Shown here piece after piece: positions 10,271 to 20,781 of a stretch of DNA of 64,000 nt. Made by a program: the position numbers and the translations under genes. Origin of the DNA: Pyropia haitanensis (lineage: Eukaryota; Rhodophyta; Bangiophyceae; Bangiales; Bangiaceae); contig SDUX01000001.1 in assembly GCA_008729055.1 (NCBI GenBank), forward strand, positions 1,302,001 to 1,366,000, written 5' to 3'. The notes under the pieces are model-generated. The model did not search any database. It was not told where the DNA came from and was given only the letters and a program-made list of their open reading frames with translations. Position 1 is the first letter of the stretch. Each line of letters begins with the position of its first letter.

Positions 10271-11149
10271 ATGGACCCCCCGAATCCTGCGACTGTAAGC
10301 CCGATTAATCCGGGAACGGCCTCAACCGCACCCTCCGCGGAGTCATGGAATCAACTTACAGCGTTCGTCTCGCAGATGAGCGCCGAGCTCGAGGCTCATA
10401 AGGTTGAATTGGCGGACGCCAAGAAACAGCTGTCCGACGCCAAGGCTAAGGCCTCGAGTGGAGGCGCGACGACTGCGAGGCCGAATAAGCCCGCACTGTT
10501 CTCTGGCAAGCCCGGGACAATTGAAGCATGGTGCTCGCACATGGACTCATATGTGCGACTGACTGACCCTGACGAAGCGTGTCGGATCGCCTGCACCTAC
10601 CTGGACGGTGAAGCGTTCACCTGGTGGCATACCTACAGTCGGACGACGGCGGTCCCCGACTGGGCTACCTTTCGGGCTGCGCTCATCCGTCGCTTCAGCC
10701 CTCTGAACAAGACGCAGGCGGCGCGGGACAAGCTGCACTCATGGCGCCAAATCAAGGACGTCGGGACGTTCAACAGGACTTTCCTGAGCGTCCTCTTGGA
10801 CATCCCGGACATCACCGAAGCGGAAAAGATCGACCGCTATAGCCGAGGCCTGAAGCGCGACATCTGGCAGGCACTGTGCCTCAAGACGTACACCGATCTT
10901 GAATCACTGATGACGGACGCCCTGCGCGTGGAAGCGGCCAAGGCTGGAGTGTCCCGTATCACCAGCAATGTTAACAGCACTTCTGGCAAGCCACCGACGA
11001 TGGGCGTTGTCCCGATGGACATTTCCAGCATCAAGATCGAAAAGCTGACGCCAGACGAACGCCAGCGCTGCATGCGCGAGGGTCTCTGCCTTCGCTGTCG
11101 CGAGAAAGGACACATGGCTAAGGACTGTCCAAAAGGCCAGCGGAACTGA
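10271..11149 (+). CDS. gag: Gag of element X
   Basis: The 292-residue protein starts at the first in-frame ATG ([15 protein letters not shown]). The open frame reaches further upstream but only from non-ATG codons. After a short coiled-coil-like stretch ([20 protein letters not shown]) comes the retrotransposon gag/capsid-like region ([20 protein letters not shown] through FNRTFLSVL). It ends with a single CCHC zinc knuckle, [14 protein letters not shown]. This is the structural protein that packages the element RNA. The stop at 11147-11149 lies inside the open frame of pol. The residue before RRFSP is Ile here and Ser in Y. Confidence 0.93.
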   Translation: MDPPNPATVSPINPGTASTAPSAESWNQLTAFVSQMSAELEAHKVELADAKKQLSDAKAKASSGGATTARPNKPALFSGKPGTIEAWCSHMDSYVRLTDPDEACRIACTYLDGEAFTWWHTYSRTTAVPDWATFRAALIRRFSPLNKTQAARDKLHSWRQIKDVGTFNRTFLSVLLDIPDITEAEKIDRYSRGLKRDIWQALCLKTYTDLESLMTDALRVEAAKAGVSRITSNVNSTSGKPPTMGVVPMDISSIKIEKLTPDERQRCMREGLCLRCREKGHMAKDCPKGQRN

Positions 11150-14100
11150 AGCAGCAACAATCCTCAACATCTGTGAAAGACGCTCCTTCGGTTCCTGAAA
11201 ATATGTCGTCACCATTTGAAGGCCCGCGACTCGGGCTTCTGCTTTCTACTGCTTCTGTCAATGGAAAAGCTGTTAAGGTGCTGTTCGACGACGGATCTCC
11301 CATCAACGTCGTCTCAAGGCGCCTCGTTACCTCCTTGCATGTGAAAACGAAAGGAACGGACTTCGCGGCAAGCATGCCCGATGGCCGCTCCCATGTCCTC
11401 GCTGAAACCGTTGACCCTCTTGAGATTCACATCGGACCGTACCAAGAGCGACTTCGGTTTGCTGTTTGTGAATTGAGCGCGTACGACCTCATCCTGGGAA
11501 AGAAGTGGCGCGATGACAAGGACGCCAAAATCAACAACAAGAAAAACAAGATCTCCTTCAAGTTCAACCACAAGAACATTTCTATCACTGCCTCCCTCAA
11601 GAAGCCCGAAGCTCTGATCAGTCGGCAACGCCTTGCTCGGGACCTCGTTCAAAGGTGCCCTGTTTTTGCCATCTACCTGCAGTCGGAAGATCCCTCTAGC
11701 ACCTTCGACATTAACGCCATTACGATGGGACAAGGCGAAGACAAGAAAGAAGTTCAAGAGATTCTCAAAGAGTACGCTGACGTCTTCCCAGACGAGCTCC
11801 CCGACGGACTCCCTCCTGAGCGCAGTCACAAATTTAGCATCAAGCTGACCGATGACGCCCAACCGCGTCGTAGCGGAATTTACCGACTAGCCGAATGGGA
11901 GCTCGAAGAACTCAAGACTCAACTGGCCGGCCTCATAAGGAAGGGATTCATCCAACCAAGCACCTCACCGTGGGGCTCTTCCGTCCTCTTTGCGGCGAAG
12001 AAGGACGGTGGCTGGCGAATGTGCATCGACTACAGGGCCCTGAACAAGGCTACTATCAAGAACGCGTACCCACTACCACGCATCGACGACATCTTTGACC
12101 AACTGCGAAAGGCCAAGTACTTTACAAAGATCGACCTCCGCTCTGGCTATCACCAGATTCGCCTTGACCCAGAAACAATACCTTTGACGGCGTTTCGAAC
12201 CAAGTATGGATTCTATGAGTTCACCGTCGTACCCTTTGGTCTGACAAATGCACCCGCGGTCTTCATGAACCTAATGAACGATGTCTTCCGACCCTATCTG
12301 TACGACTTCATCTGTGTCTACCTCGACGACATCCTAGTCTACAGCGAAACTTACGACGATCACCTCAAGCACCTACGATTAGCACTCGAGAAATTACGAG
12401 AACACAAGCTCTACGCCAAGCTGAGCAAGTGCCAGTTCGCTCGAACTACTGTGGACTACCTTGGCCACGTCATCTCCGAGAAAGGCTTCTCTATGGAAGA
12501 CTACAAGGTCCAAGCCATCCGTACGTGGGCAACACCGAGGAGCAAAAAGGATGTACAATCTTTCCTCGGTATGATCAACTTCTATCGAAGATTCATCAAG
12601 GGAATGGCTGCCGTAGCTACGCCGCTAACGAGGCTGACTGGGAATGTCGACTTCGAGTGCACACCCGACGCCCAGAAAGCCTTTGAGCAGCTGCAGGACC
12701 TAACGACAAGCGCACCGGTGCTAAGGCCTTTCGACAAGAGATACCCAATCTACGTGTCTACAGATGCCAGCGGGTATGCTGTGGGCGCAGTCCTTGAGCA
12801 AGATGATGGACGCGGACGGCGTCCAGTGGCGTACTTCTCGTTAACCCTCAACATCCACGAGCAGCGCTACAGCATTCGTGAAAGAGAACTGCTTGCAGTC
12901 GTACAAGCTATCCGGCATTGGCGCTGCTACCTCTACGGAAGACCCTTTGAGGTCCACACCGACCATGAGTCCCTGAGATACCTAAGCACCCAAGAGAAGC
13001 TGAACGATCGCCAAGTCAAGTGGCTGGAGTTTCTGGACCAGTTCCAGTTCAAGATTGTCCCAATCAAGGGCACTTCGAACCCCGTGGCTGATGCCCTTTC
13101 CAGGCAGCCACAAGATGCTCCCGACAAGCACGCCCCCAATCAAGACCTTCTTAGTCGCGTGCTGACCAAGACCATTGAAGAACTCCCCAAGAAAACTGAA
13201 ATCAACAACCTCATGACCATCAACCAAAGTGATCAAGACCTTGCCACCTTAAGACAAGAGTACGACGCGGACCCCGAGTTTGCCGACCTAGTCAAAGACC
13301 CGGTATCTCCCTACCGGCTACACATGAGGTTGTTGAAACGAGGTGACCGTACGTGTATCCCCGTCGGTACTCTACGCCAAAGACTACTCCACGACTACCA
13401 TGATGTCCCGTGCCAAGGGCACATGGGAGTCAAGAAAACAACCAAGGTTATCTCTTCCAAGTACTACTGGAAGACAATGCGGAAAGACATCCAAAGATAC
13501 GTACAAACATGTGATTTGTGCCAGCGGAACAAGGCTAGCACCCATTCACCTCTGGGTCACCTCAAACCCTTGGACCCCCCGAGCCAACGATGGGCAAGTG
13601 TCTCCATGGACTTTATCACGCCTCTTCCTCTGACTCCAAGAGGCCACAACGGGATTTACGTCGTTGTCGACCGCCTCTCCAAGATGATTCGCCTCGCCCC
13701 TATGAAGCCAGACTGTACGGCGCCAGTCGCAGCTCAGCTCTACCATGATCACGTCTATCGACACCACGGACTCCCAGCTGATGTTGTCTGCGACAGGGAC
13801 CGCATTTTCTTCTCCAACTTCTGGCAGTCGCTCACGGAGATTCTCAAGGTCAAGATCAAGGCCTCTTCAGCGTACCACCCGCAAACCGACGGACAAACTG
13901 AGATCATGAACAAGAAGATCGAAGAAATCCTGCGAAACTTTGTCAACCATCACCAAGGCGATTGGGACCTCTTTCTGGTTGCTGCCGAAGTAGCCTACAA
14001 CCGGTCGCCAAGTGCTGTTACAACGTACTCCCCTTTCTTCCTGAACTACGGATTCGAACCTAAGACGGTACCAATGGACATCCTCGAAAACTCAGAGTCA

Positions 14101-14664
14101 AGCATGCCTGCAGTGTCTGACTGGCTAAGCGGTCTCCAACATGCTCAAGAGACTGCCATCTCAGCCATCAAGAGTGCAAATGAGGCGCGCTCGGCGTACG
14201 CAAATCGCCATCGCCGACCTTGCAAGATCGCCGTGGACGATCTGGTGCTACTAAGTACCAAACACCTTATGCCAGATGCTTTCCAAGGCGCTCGCAAGCT
14301 GATGCCCAAGTACTCAGGACCGTACCGCGTCACTGAGAGTATCAACGATGTGACGTTCCGCCTGGATCTTCCCCAAGCGGTGCTCGATCGCAAGGTTCAC
14401 AACGCCTTTCATGCGAGCTTGCTGAAGCCGTACCGCGCTGATCCTTATGGCCGACTTCCTCCCGTTCCGCCTCCGGTGGCATTTCCGGACGGTTCTGTCG
14501 AGTACGAAGTCGACTCCATCATAAGGTCACGAAAGCGCCGTGGACGACTACAGTACCTGGTCAAGTGGAAAGGCTGTGACGTCAGCGAGAACTCCTGGCT
14601 GACCAAGCAAGACCTTGCGAACGCACCTGAGGTGTTGGACGCTTTCCTGCGCCGCGCGTCCTAA
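11122..14664 (+). CDS. pol: Pol polyprotein of element X (PR-RT-RNase H-IN-chromodomain)
   Basis: The frame opens at 11122, overlaps gag by 28 bases in the -1 frame, and runs to TAA at 14662-14664; the first ATG is at 11203. Protease: [12 protein letters not shown] at about 11281-11316, with DDG where D(S/T)G is usual. Reverse transcriptase: YLDD at 12319-12330. RNase H follows with STDASGY near 12757. Integrase: HHCC finger near 13390-13530, then the core acidic residues in [16 protein letters not shown] and [12 protein letters not shown]. Chromodomain: YLVKWKGC near 14553. In this copy [10 protein letters not shown] carries Cys in place of a Trp kept in Y. Expression as a Gag-Pol fusion by -1 frameshifting is inferred from the overlap; no classical slippery heptamer is evident. 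Confidence 0.94.
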   Translation, partial: GLSKRPAELKQQQSSTSVKDAPSVPENMSSPFEGPRLGLLLSTASVNGKAVKVLFDDGSPINVVSRRLVTSLHVKTKGTDFAASMPDGRSHVLAETVDPLEIHIGPYQERLRFAVCELSAYDLILGKKWRDDKDAKINNKKNKISFKFNHKNISITASLKKPEALISRQRLARDLVQRCPVFAIYLQSEDPSSTFDINAITMGQGEDKKEVQEILKEYADVFPDELPDGLPPERSHKFSIKLTDDAQPRRSGIYRLAEWELEELKTQLAGLIRKGFIQPSTSPWGSSVLFAAKKDGGWRMCIDYRALNKATIKNAYPLPRIDDIFDQLRKAKYFTKIDLRSGYHQIRLDPETIPLTAFRTKYGFYEFTVVPFGLTNAPAVFMNLMNDVFRPYLYDFICVYLDDILVYSETYDDHLKHLRLALEKLREHKLYAKLSKCQFARTTVDYLGHVISEKGFSMEDYKVQAIRTWATPRSKKDVQSFLGMINFYRRFIKGMAAVATPLTRLTGNVDFECTPDAQKAFEQLQDLTTSAPVLRPFDKRYPIYVSTDASGYAVGAVLEQDDGRGRRPVAYFSLTLNIHEQRYSIRERELLAVVQAIRHWRCYLYGRPFEVHTDHESLRYLSTQEKLNDRQVKWLEFLDQFQFKIVPIKGTSNPVADALSRQPQDAPDKHAPNQDLLSRVLTKTIEELPKKTEINNLMTINQSDQDLATLRQEYDADPEFADLVKDPVSPYRLHMRLLKRGDRTCIPVGTLRQRLLHDYHDVPCQGHMGVKKTTKVISSKYYWKTMRKDIQRYVQTCDLCQRNKASTHSPLGHLKPLDPPSQRWASVSMDFITPLPLTPRGHNGIYVVVDRLSKMIRLAPMKPDCTAPVAAQLYHDHVYRHHGLPADVVCDRDRIFFSNFWQSLTEILKVKIKASSAYHPQTDGQTEIMNKKIEEILRNFVNHHQGDWDLFLVAAEVAYNRSPSAVTTYSPFFLNYGFEPKTVPMDILENSESSMPAVSDWLSGLQHAQETAISAIKSANEARSAYANRHRRPCKIAVDDLVLLSTKHLMPDAFQGARKLMPKYSGPYRVTESINDVTFRLDLPQAVLDRKVHNAFHASLLKPYRADPYGRLPPVPPPVAFPDGSVEYEVDSIIRSRKRRGRLQYLVKWKGCDVSENSWLTKQDLANAPEVLDAFLRRAS

Positions 14665-14675
14665 GGGGGGGGAGG
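14663..14675 (+). promoter_or_regulatory. Polypurine tract of element X
   Basis: AAGGGGGGGGAGG lies between the pol stop and the 3' LTR, the standard position for second-strand priming. Confidence 0.85.
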
Positions 14676-15538
14676 TGTAAGGATATGCCCCTTAAATCCC
14701 CAAGACTGGAGCCTAGGGGAGAAGGACTGGGGCCTCTCCTTCCCTGTCCTTCTCAGCCAACTCCTTCCAAGACGCATCAACTCCAAAGTAATCTGGGGCA
14801 TGCCGCGGTGTCCATCCGATAATCTACTACTAACGGACGGTCAGCACGGGAGCCGCGGATTGGCTAACCGACACTACCCTGACTCATCTGCCGACGGGTA
14901 CAGTCTCCAACGGATCAACGGACTAACGGACCAAAAGACGAGCCACATCTCTGACGCGTCAGCAAGCCGGAACAATCTCCCCGTGGACCAATGGGAGCGA
15001 CAAGACTTGCTGACCCACGGGAGATATTCGACCCGAAGACTGGCGTCTGCTTACACGCCTCTGAGGCTTTTCGGGTCGAATGGCGCGTGGGGCCAGCCGC
15101 GCGGCGCTACGAGCGCCGCACACCGTCCCCCCCCCGTTTGGGGCTTTCTGGTGGGGCGCCTTGGGGCGCACACGCCCACCCTTGCTTTGTTCTGAGAGCC
15201 CATGCTTTGTTTTGAGAGCTTTGGTGCCGTCCACCGGCACGACGGGCAATCGCATGCTTTGGGGCACCCTGGGTGCCCCCCTGGGGGTATATAATGCGTG
15301 AGTGTGGGCGCCACCGGGAGAGACCTCGGGGGAACAACCACAGACAGAGACACAAAGACCTCCTGTACCTTCGACCCCCTCGACCCTCACCGACGTCACG
15401 CCCATCCTCTTCCCCACCCCCATCACCGTCATCCCACCCGTCACCTTCCCCGCGCCCGGCATCCTCATTGGCTTGCACGGGTTGCTGACACCGGCACCAG
15501 TACGTTGAGGGCTGCCCGTGTGTGGGTGGTGCCTCACA
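14676..15538 (+). repeat. 3' LTR of element X
   Basis: The 863-bp LTR is the same as 8169-9031 as far as can be read. It is followed by CAGTG (15539-15543) and then gag of Y in reverse. Confidence 0.94.
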
Positions 15539-16144
15539 CAGTGCCTGCCAGATGTCGCGCTTCAGGCCTCGGCTATAGCGGTCGATCTTTTCCGCTTCGG
15601 TGATGTCCGGGATGTCCAAGAGGACGCTCAGGAAAGTCCTGTTGAACGTCCCGACGTCCTTGATTTGGCGCCATGAGTGCAGCTTGTCCCGCGCCGCCTG
15701 CGTCTTGTTCAGAGGGCTGAAGCGACGGCTGAGCGCAGCCCGAAAGGTAGCCCAGTCGGGGACCGCCGTCGTCCGACTGTAGGTATGCCACCAGGTGAAC
15801 GCTTCACCGTCCAGGTAGGTGCAGGCGATCCGACACGCTTCGTCAGGGTCAGTCAGTCGCACATATGAGTCCATGTGCGAGCACCATGCTTCAATTGTCC
15901 CGGGCTTGCCAGAGAACAGCGCGGGCTTATTCGGCCTCGCAGTCGTCGCGCCTCCACTCGAGGCCTTAGCCTTGGCGTCGGACAGCTGTTTCTTGGCGTC
16001 CGCCAATTCAACCTTATGAGCCTCGAGCTCGGCGCTCATCTGCGAGACGAACGCTGTAAGTTGATTCCATGACTCCGCGGAGGGTGCGGTTGAGGCCGTT
16101 CCCGGATTAATCGGGCTTACAGTCGCAGGATTCGGGGGGTCCAT
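15539..16144 (-). pseudogene. gag: N-terminal part of gag of element Y
   Basis: Starts at the ATG complementary to 16142-16144 and reads the same capsid-like sequence as X down to [10 protein letters not shown], where the LTR of X interrupts it. An open frame continues by chance into the LTR of X in antisense. The rest of the gene is at 7891-8168. Confidence 0.9.
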
Positions 16145-16508
16145 TGCGTCCTGGGTGAGGTCCGCAACAATCAAATTAACCCAACAGATCCGGTTTGACT
16201 TACTCCGGCAGAGCACGGGGCAAGTCTTACAAGATGTGCAAGTTAATTTGACCAAGCAAAATAGTGCTGCACTAGCTCTGGACAAGCGTGGCCGTCGTGG
16301 CTACCACGTTTCCAAAGATGGACAACACTATTTGATGGGTCACAAGCGATGCGATGAAGCAGAATTCGAAGACTCAAATCACGCAATCGGATTTTCCCGC
16401 CGGCCGCCGCGCACGGGCCCGAGTCGGGTCGTGCCGGATTTCCACGCGGGGGGATCAAAGGGGCAAAATCGCGTCTCTTGCACAGATCCTGGGGGGTGTT
16501 GCGAGGTG

Positions 16509-17200
16509 TCAGTCGGTGCGGCGCGCCAGCGTGCGGTGGTGATCCTTGCCACGCTGGTGGCGTTCGAAGTGCTCGACCGTCTCAAATTCGCGATCGCACA
16601 CGTCGCAACGAGGGCGGGTCGCTGGACGGTTGACCGTATTGCGGTGGCGCCGCGACCAGCGATGGTCGCGCAGCACTGTCAGGCTGTTGCAACGCACACC
16701 GCACGGCTTGCAAACGTATTTGCCCTTGGGGATGGTCTTGGCGATCCGGCGCTGCTCTCGCTGCTCTGCTGCGCGCGCGGTCGTCGGTCGGATGTGGCCG
16801 ATTCGTGGGGCCGGCGGCGCGATGTAGCGCCGGGCCGGATCCTGCGCGGGCAGCAGCAGGCGCCGGTTGGCTGGGACCGCCGGTCCTGACGTGGCCGGGC
16901 CCTTACCCTTGCGCGAGAGGGGGGGCTTGGATGCGGCTGGCGCCGCCGATGCGGCCGTCGCCGCCACAGAGGATGACGTGGATGCGCCCGCCGGGGTGCC
17001 ACGTGCCGCCGCGGTGTCGCGCGCCGCCGCGGTGCCGCGCGCCGCCGGGGTGCCGCGCGCCGTCGGGGGGCGCGCCGTCGCCGCCGAGGAAGTCGGGGCG
17101 TCCGCCAACGCCGAGGAAGAAAATTCCGAACCTGATTTGGCACTCACTGGGTTTCGACAATCAGTCGACCAAAAGAAAAAAAAACCGTGACAGGGGCCAC
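16509..17200 (-). CDS. Leader ORF of element Y with two C2H2 zinc fingers
   Basis: This is the counterpart of the X leader ORF: the two zinc fingers and the Ala/Pro-rich repeat are conserved and the stop is at 16509-16511. The poly-A run near 17176-17184 has nine A here against seven T at the matching place in X. The frame upstream of that run therefore differs by two bases between copies, while everything downstream stays open in both. This suggests that the coding part begins after the run. No in-frame ATG is evident. Confidence 0.55.
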
Positions 17201-17385
17201 CAGGGCAGTGTCAGGGCAGTGTTCTTTCGGTGTGATTCGTGGAACCCGCTGCGTTCGTATTACAATGCCCGAGGCACGCCGAACACAGGGGGCAGCACGA
17301 GTGCACAAACACAGGGAGGGCCAAATCCAGGACGGAATCGCAACGTCACCGCCAAGAGGAAGTCAAACTATCTGAAGCTACCACA

Positions 17386-18246
17386 TGTGAGGCACCACCC
17401 ACACACGGGCAGCCCTCAACGTACTGGCGCCGGTGTCAGCAACCCGTGCACCAATGAGGATGCCGGGCGCGGGGAAGGTGACGGGTGGGATGACGGTGAT
17501 GGGGGTGGGGAAGAGGATGGGCGTGACGTCGGTGAGGGTCGAGGGGGTCGAAGGTAAAGGAGGTCTTTGTGTCTCTGTCTGTGGTTTTTCCCCCGAGGTC
17601 TCTCCCGGTGGCGCCCACACTCACGCATTATATACCCCCAGGGGGGCACCCAGGGTGCCCCAAAGCATGCAATTGCCCGTCGTGCCGGTGGACGGCACCA
17701 AAGCTCTCAAAACAAAGCATGGGCTCTCAGAACAAAGCAAGGGTGGGCGTGTGCGCCCCAAGGCGCCCCACCAGAAAGCCCCAAACGGGGGGGGGACGGT
17801 GTGCGGCGCTCGTAGCGCCGCGCGGCTGGCCCCACGCGCCATTCGACCCGAAAAGCCTCAGAGGCGTGTAAGCAGACGCCAGTCTTCGGGTCGAATATCT
17901 CCCGTGGGTCAGCAAGTCTTGTCGCTCCCATTGGTCCACGGGGAGATTGTTCCGGCTTGCTGACGCGTCAGAGATGTGGCTCGTCTTTTGGTCCGTTAGT
18001 CCGTTGATCCGTTGGAGACTGTACCCGTCGGCAGATGAGTCAGGGTAGTGTCGGTTAGCCAATCCGCGGCTCCCGTGCTGACCGTCCGTTAGTAGTAGAT
18101 TATCGGACGGACACCGCGGCATGCCCCAGATTACTTTGGAGTTGATGCGTCTTGGAAGGAGTTGGCTGAGAAGGACAGGGAAGGAGAGGCCCCAGTCCTT
18201 ATCCCCTAGGCTCCAGTCTTGGGGATTTAAGGGGCATATCCTTACA
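17386..18246 (-). repeat. 5' LTR of element Y
   Basis: The 861-bp LTR lies on the minus strand and matches 3504-4364. An ATG inside it (18121) is fused in frame to the transposase frame of element A by chance of insertion. Confidence 0.93.
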
Positions 18247-18251
18247 CACCC
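18247..18251. repeat. Target-site duplication of element Y, right copy
   Basis: CACCC, matching 3499-3503, at the point where the transposase coding region of element A resumes. Confidence 0.85.
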
Positions 18252-20781
18252 CCCCCCTTCCCTCCCCCCCGTCCACCCCCTCTCCTCGGACCCCGCCAAT
18301 GCCCCCGGCAACTCCTCAAGCAGCGCCCCCGGCGCTGCCGCCGCCGGCTACCCCGCCACCTCCTCCACCGCCCACCCCTCCCCCGCCGCCATCGGCTACC
18401 CCTCCCCCTCCTCCGCCCCCGCCCGCCCCCCCCCCCCGCCTTTTGCTCTTCCCTCTTCCGCCCCCCCCAAGACCAAGAAGGCCAAGGGCCCTGACGTGCG
18501 GCTGAAGGTCGGCGCCCAGGTGCACACGGACGCCATCAACGTGTCCAACTTTTCGGAGTGCGCCCGCTTCTTCGGCTGTCAAGCCAAGACGACGTGCGTG
18601 AGCGGCATCGTGCTGGAGGTGCTGTACGGCAAGGACAAGGGCGGCAGGAACAAGAAGGACCTTCGGGTGCAGTGGGCGTGGCTCGGCCGCCAGGTTGAAA
18701 AAACCCTGGCGCTGAGGAGCGTTCAAGCTGGACCCCCCCCCGCCCCCAGCCCCTCGTCGCGCCTGCCCGAGGGGTCACCTGTCACGCAGGGGTCCCAACC
18801 ACTGGCTCTTGGGTCGGCCGCGGTGCTACCCGACCCAAGCCCTCCCCTCGTCCCCGCAGCGGGTCAAGCTGGGCCTGCTGAGGCGCCCTCTGCGGTGGAC
18901 GGCGCGGGCCTCCTCCTGCCCCCAGTCGCCACGCAGCCCCCCGCTCCCCAGCCCCTCACCGCCCCCGTGCCCCCCAACCTACCCCCAGCCGCGGGCGGCG
19001 CTCAGGCGCTGCCGCCTGGCGCGGGTGGCGTCCCCGACGGGACTGCCAGCGCTGCTGCCCCAGCCACTGCCTCTGCGCACGGCTACGCATGGACGGCGCG
19101 GGCTGTGACGGAGCCCGTCGGTGGCCCTGTGCCGCGGCAGGCCTGGTCGGTGCGGACGATCACCGGGGACGTCATCCACGAGGAGGGCGACATGGTCGGG
19201 CCGGGGGCGTCACGCAGGCCCTACGACTACTTTTTGGCGATGTTCCCCGCCGACCAGCTGGTCCGCATGGTGCGCCTGACCTCCGCCAAGCTGCGGGCGC
19301 GGGGCATGCAGCCCACCACCCCCGGCGAGGTCCTCAAGTTTATTGGGGTGGTCGTGCTGGGCACAAGGTACGAGTTTGGGTCGCGGGCGGACCTGTGGGC
19401 TACCAAACCACGCAACAAGTACCTGCTTGCGCCTGCCTTCGGCGAGCGTACCGGCCTGCCGCGCAGCAGGTTCGATGCGCTGTGGTCCTGCATCACCTTC
19501 AGCGCGCAGACGGTCGATGGCGACACCTCCGAGAAGGGCCGATGGGAGCGGATTGACGACTTTGTGGCGTTCATCAACACGCACCGCGCTGCCCGTGTCT
19601 CGCCAAGCGAGGTAATTTGCGTCGACGAATCCATGTCGAAGTGGTACGGTCAAGGCGGACATTGGATTGCGCACGGACTTCCTATGTACGTGGCAATTAA
19701 CCGCAAACCCGAGAATGGATGTGAAATCCAGAACGCTGCCTGCGCCCGGAGCGGAATTATGCTGAACCTGAGCGTCGTGGTGACGGCGGAGCACCACCAG
19801 GCGGGAGCGGCGGACGAGGACGCGGGTCTGCCGCATGGAGCGGCCGTGGCGAAGAAGCTCCTCGGCTCTTGGGCTGGCAGCAAGCGGGTCGTTTGCGCGG
19901 ACTCCTACTTTGCCAGTGTGGCAACTGCGCTGCTTCTCCTGTCGATGGGGTTGCGCTTTATCGGGGTGGTCAAGACCTCCACGCGCGGCTACCCCATGGG
20001 CACCCTGTCTGGCATCCCGCTGCAGGCACGTGGCCAGCACGTGTCTTACACCCACTCCAGCGCGGACGGGCTCGTGGACATGATGGCGGTCTTGTGGGTG
20101 GACAGAGAGCGCCGGTACTTCATTGCCACAACCTCGACCACGCTCCCCGGCACCCTCTGCGAGCGCGTCCGGTGGCGGCAGGTGGGTGACCGCGCCGAGC
20201 GGGTCGCTGTGACGGTGGAGCAACCGCAGCTGGCGGAGGTATACTACATGGGCTGCGCGTCGATCGACCGGCACAACCGCTGTCGGCAGAACGACCTCCA
20301 GCTTGAGCACAAGTACGTCACACACGACTGGTCCATGCGGGTGAACCTCTCGCTGCTGGGCATCTGCATCGTGGACGCCTGGATGCTGTACGCGGGTGCG
20401 CAGGGGGCGGCTGCGACGCTGACGCAGGCCCAGTTTTACGAGGACCTTGCCGAGCAGCTGATCGACAACACCCACGACAGCATGGGCGCCAGCAGCCCGG
20501 CGTCTCCGGCGGACGCGGCCGCGGATGGCAGGGCGGCTCCGCTGCGGTACGGTCTTGGGCTGCACCTCACCCCGACGCTCAAGCGCCGCAAGGGGGCAAC
20601 GCCCCAGGACGCCCATCAGTGCGCCCAGCGATCGTGCCGCGAGTGCAAGACGCACCGGACAACGGCGGTGTGCTCTCGCTGCCGTGAGTCCAATGTCGGC
20701 GAGGTATTTTTCTGCGGACCCAAGACTGGTCGCCAATGCTTTGACATCCACATGAGAGAAGTGCATCAAATGGACGTGTAG
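18252..20781 (+). CDS. piggyBac-family transposase of element A, 5' end separated by element Y
   Basis: A long Pro/Ser/Ala-rich N-terminal region is followed by a DDE_Tnp_1_7-type catalytic region from about 19200. The three acidic residues align with the piggyBac pattern: CVDESM (Asp codon 19624), CADSYF (Asp codon 19900) and ASIDRHN (Asp codon 20266). A C-terminal Cys/His-rich domain (CAQRSCRECKTHRTTAVC, CSRC and FFCG) at about 20625-20740 is typical of the family and binds DNA ends. The open frame extends left into the LTR of Y to an ATG at 18121, but those about 42 codons belong to the LTR. The natural start is probably the ATG at 3452 beyond the nest. The catalytic part has no stop or frameshift, so the element may have been active until Y inserted. 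The enzyme would cut and paste DNA carrying the element's ends. Confidence 0.85.

Larger units (their letters stand above)
8169..15538 (+). mobile_element. Ty3/gypsy chromovirus X, complete, inserted in gag of Y
   Basis: The 7370-bp element has LTRs at 8169-9031 and 14676-15538 (863 bp each, identical by eye). Next come a primer-binding region, a leader ORF with two C2H2 fingers, gag (10271-11149), pol (11122-14664) and a polypurine tract. The 5-bp duplication CAGTG flanks it. It is a close relative of Y in opposite orientation, so the nest contains long inverted repeats (for example 4376-7918 against 11122-14664). Intact frames and matching LTRs suggest recent activity. Confidence 0.95.
3504..18246 (-). 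mobile_element. Ty3/gypsy chromovirus Y, full length, with element X inserted in gag
   Basis: Element Y lies on the minus strand: 5' LTR 17386-18246, leader ORF, gag, pol, polypurine tract, 3' LTR 3504-4364. Both LTRs are 861 bp, start TG and end CA, and look identical by eye. Flanking CACCC duplications show that the whole unit arrived in one event. It is interrupted at gag by element X (8169-15538); without X it is about 7.37 kb, the same as X. The pol frame is intact; gag is broken only by the insertion. Identical LTRs imply a recent insertion, but an exact age would need the LTR alignment. Confidence 0.93.

Noticed and set aside
15107..16285. A 392-codon fusion of gag of Y with LTR sequence
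   Set aside because: It arises because the LTR of X happens to be open in antisense; it is the truncated gag, not a novel protein.
18121..18246. ATG at 18121 as start of the piggyBac transposase
   Set aside because: These codons are LTR sequence of element Y, present identically in the other LTR at 3504-4364; the fusion is an accident of insertion.
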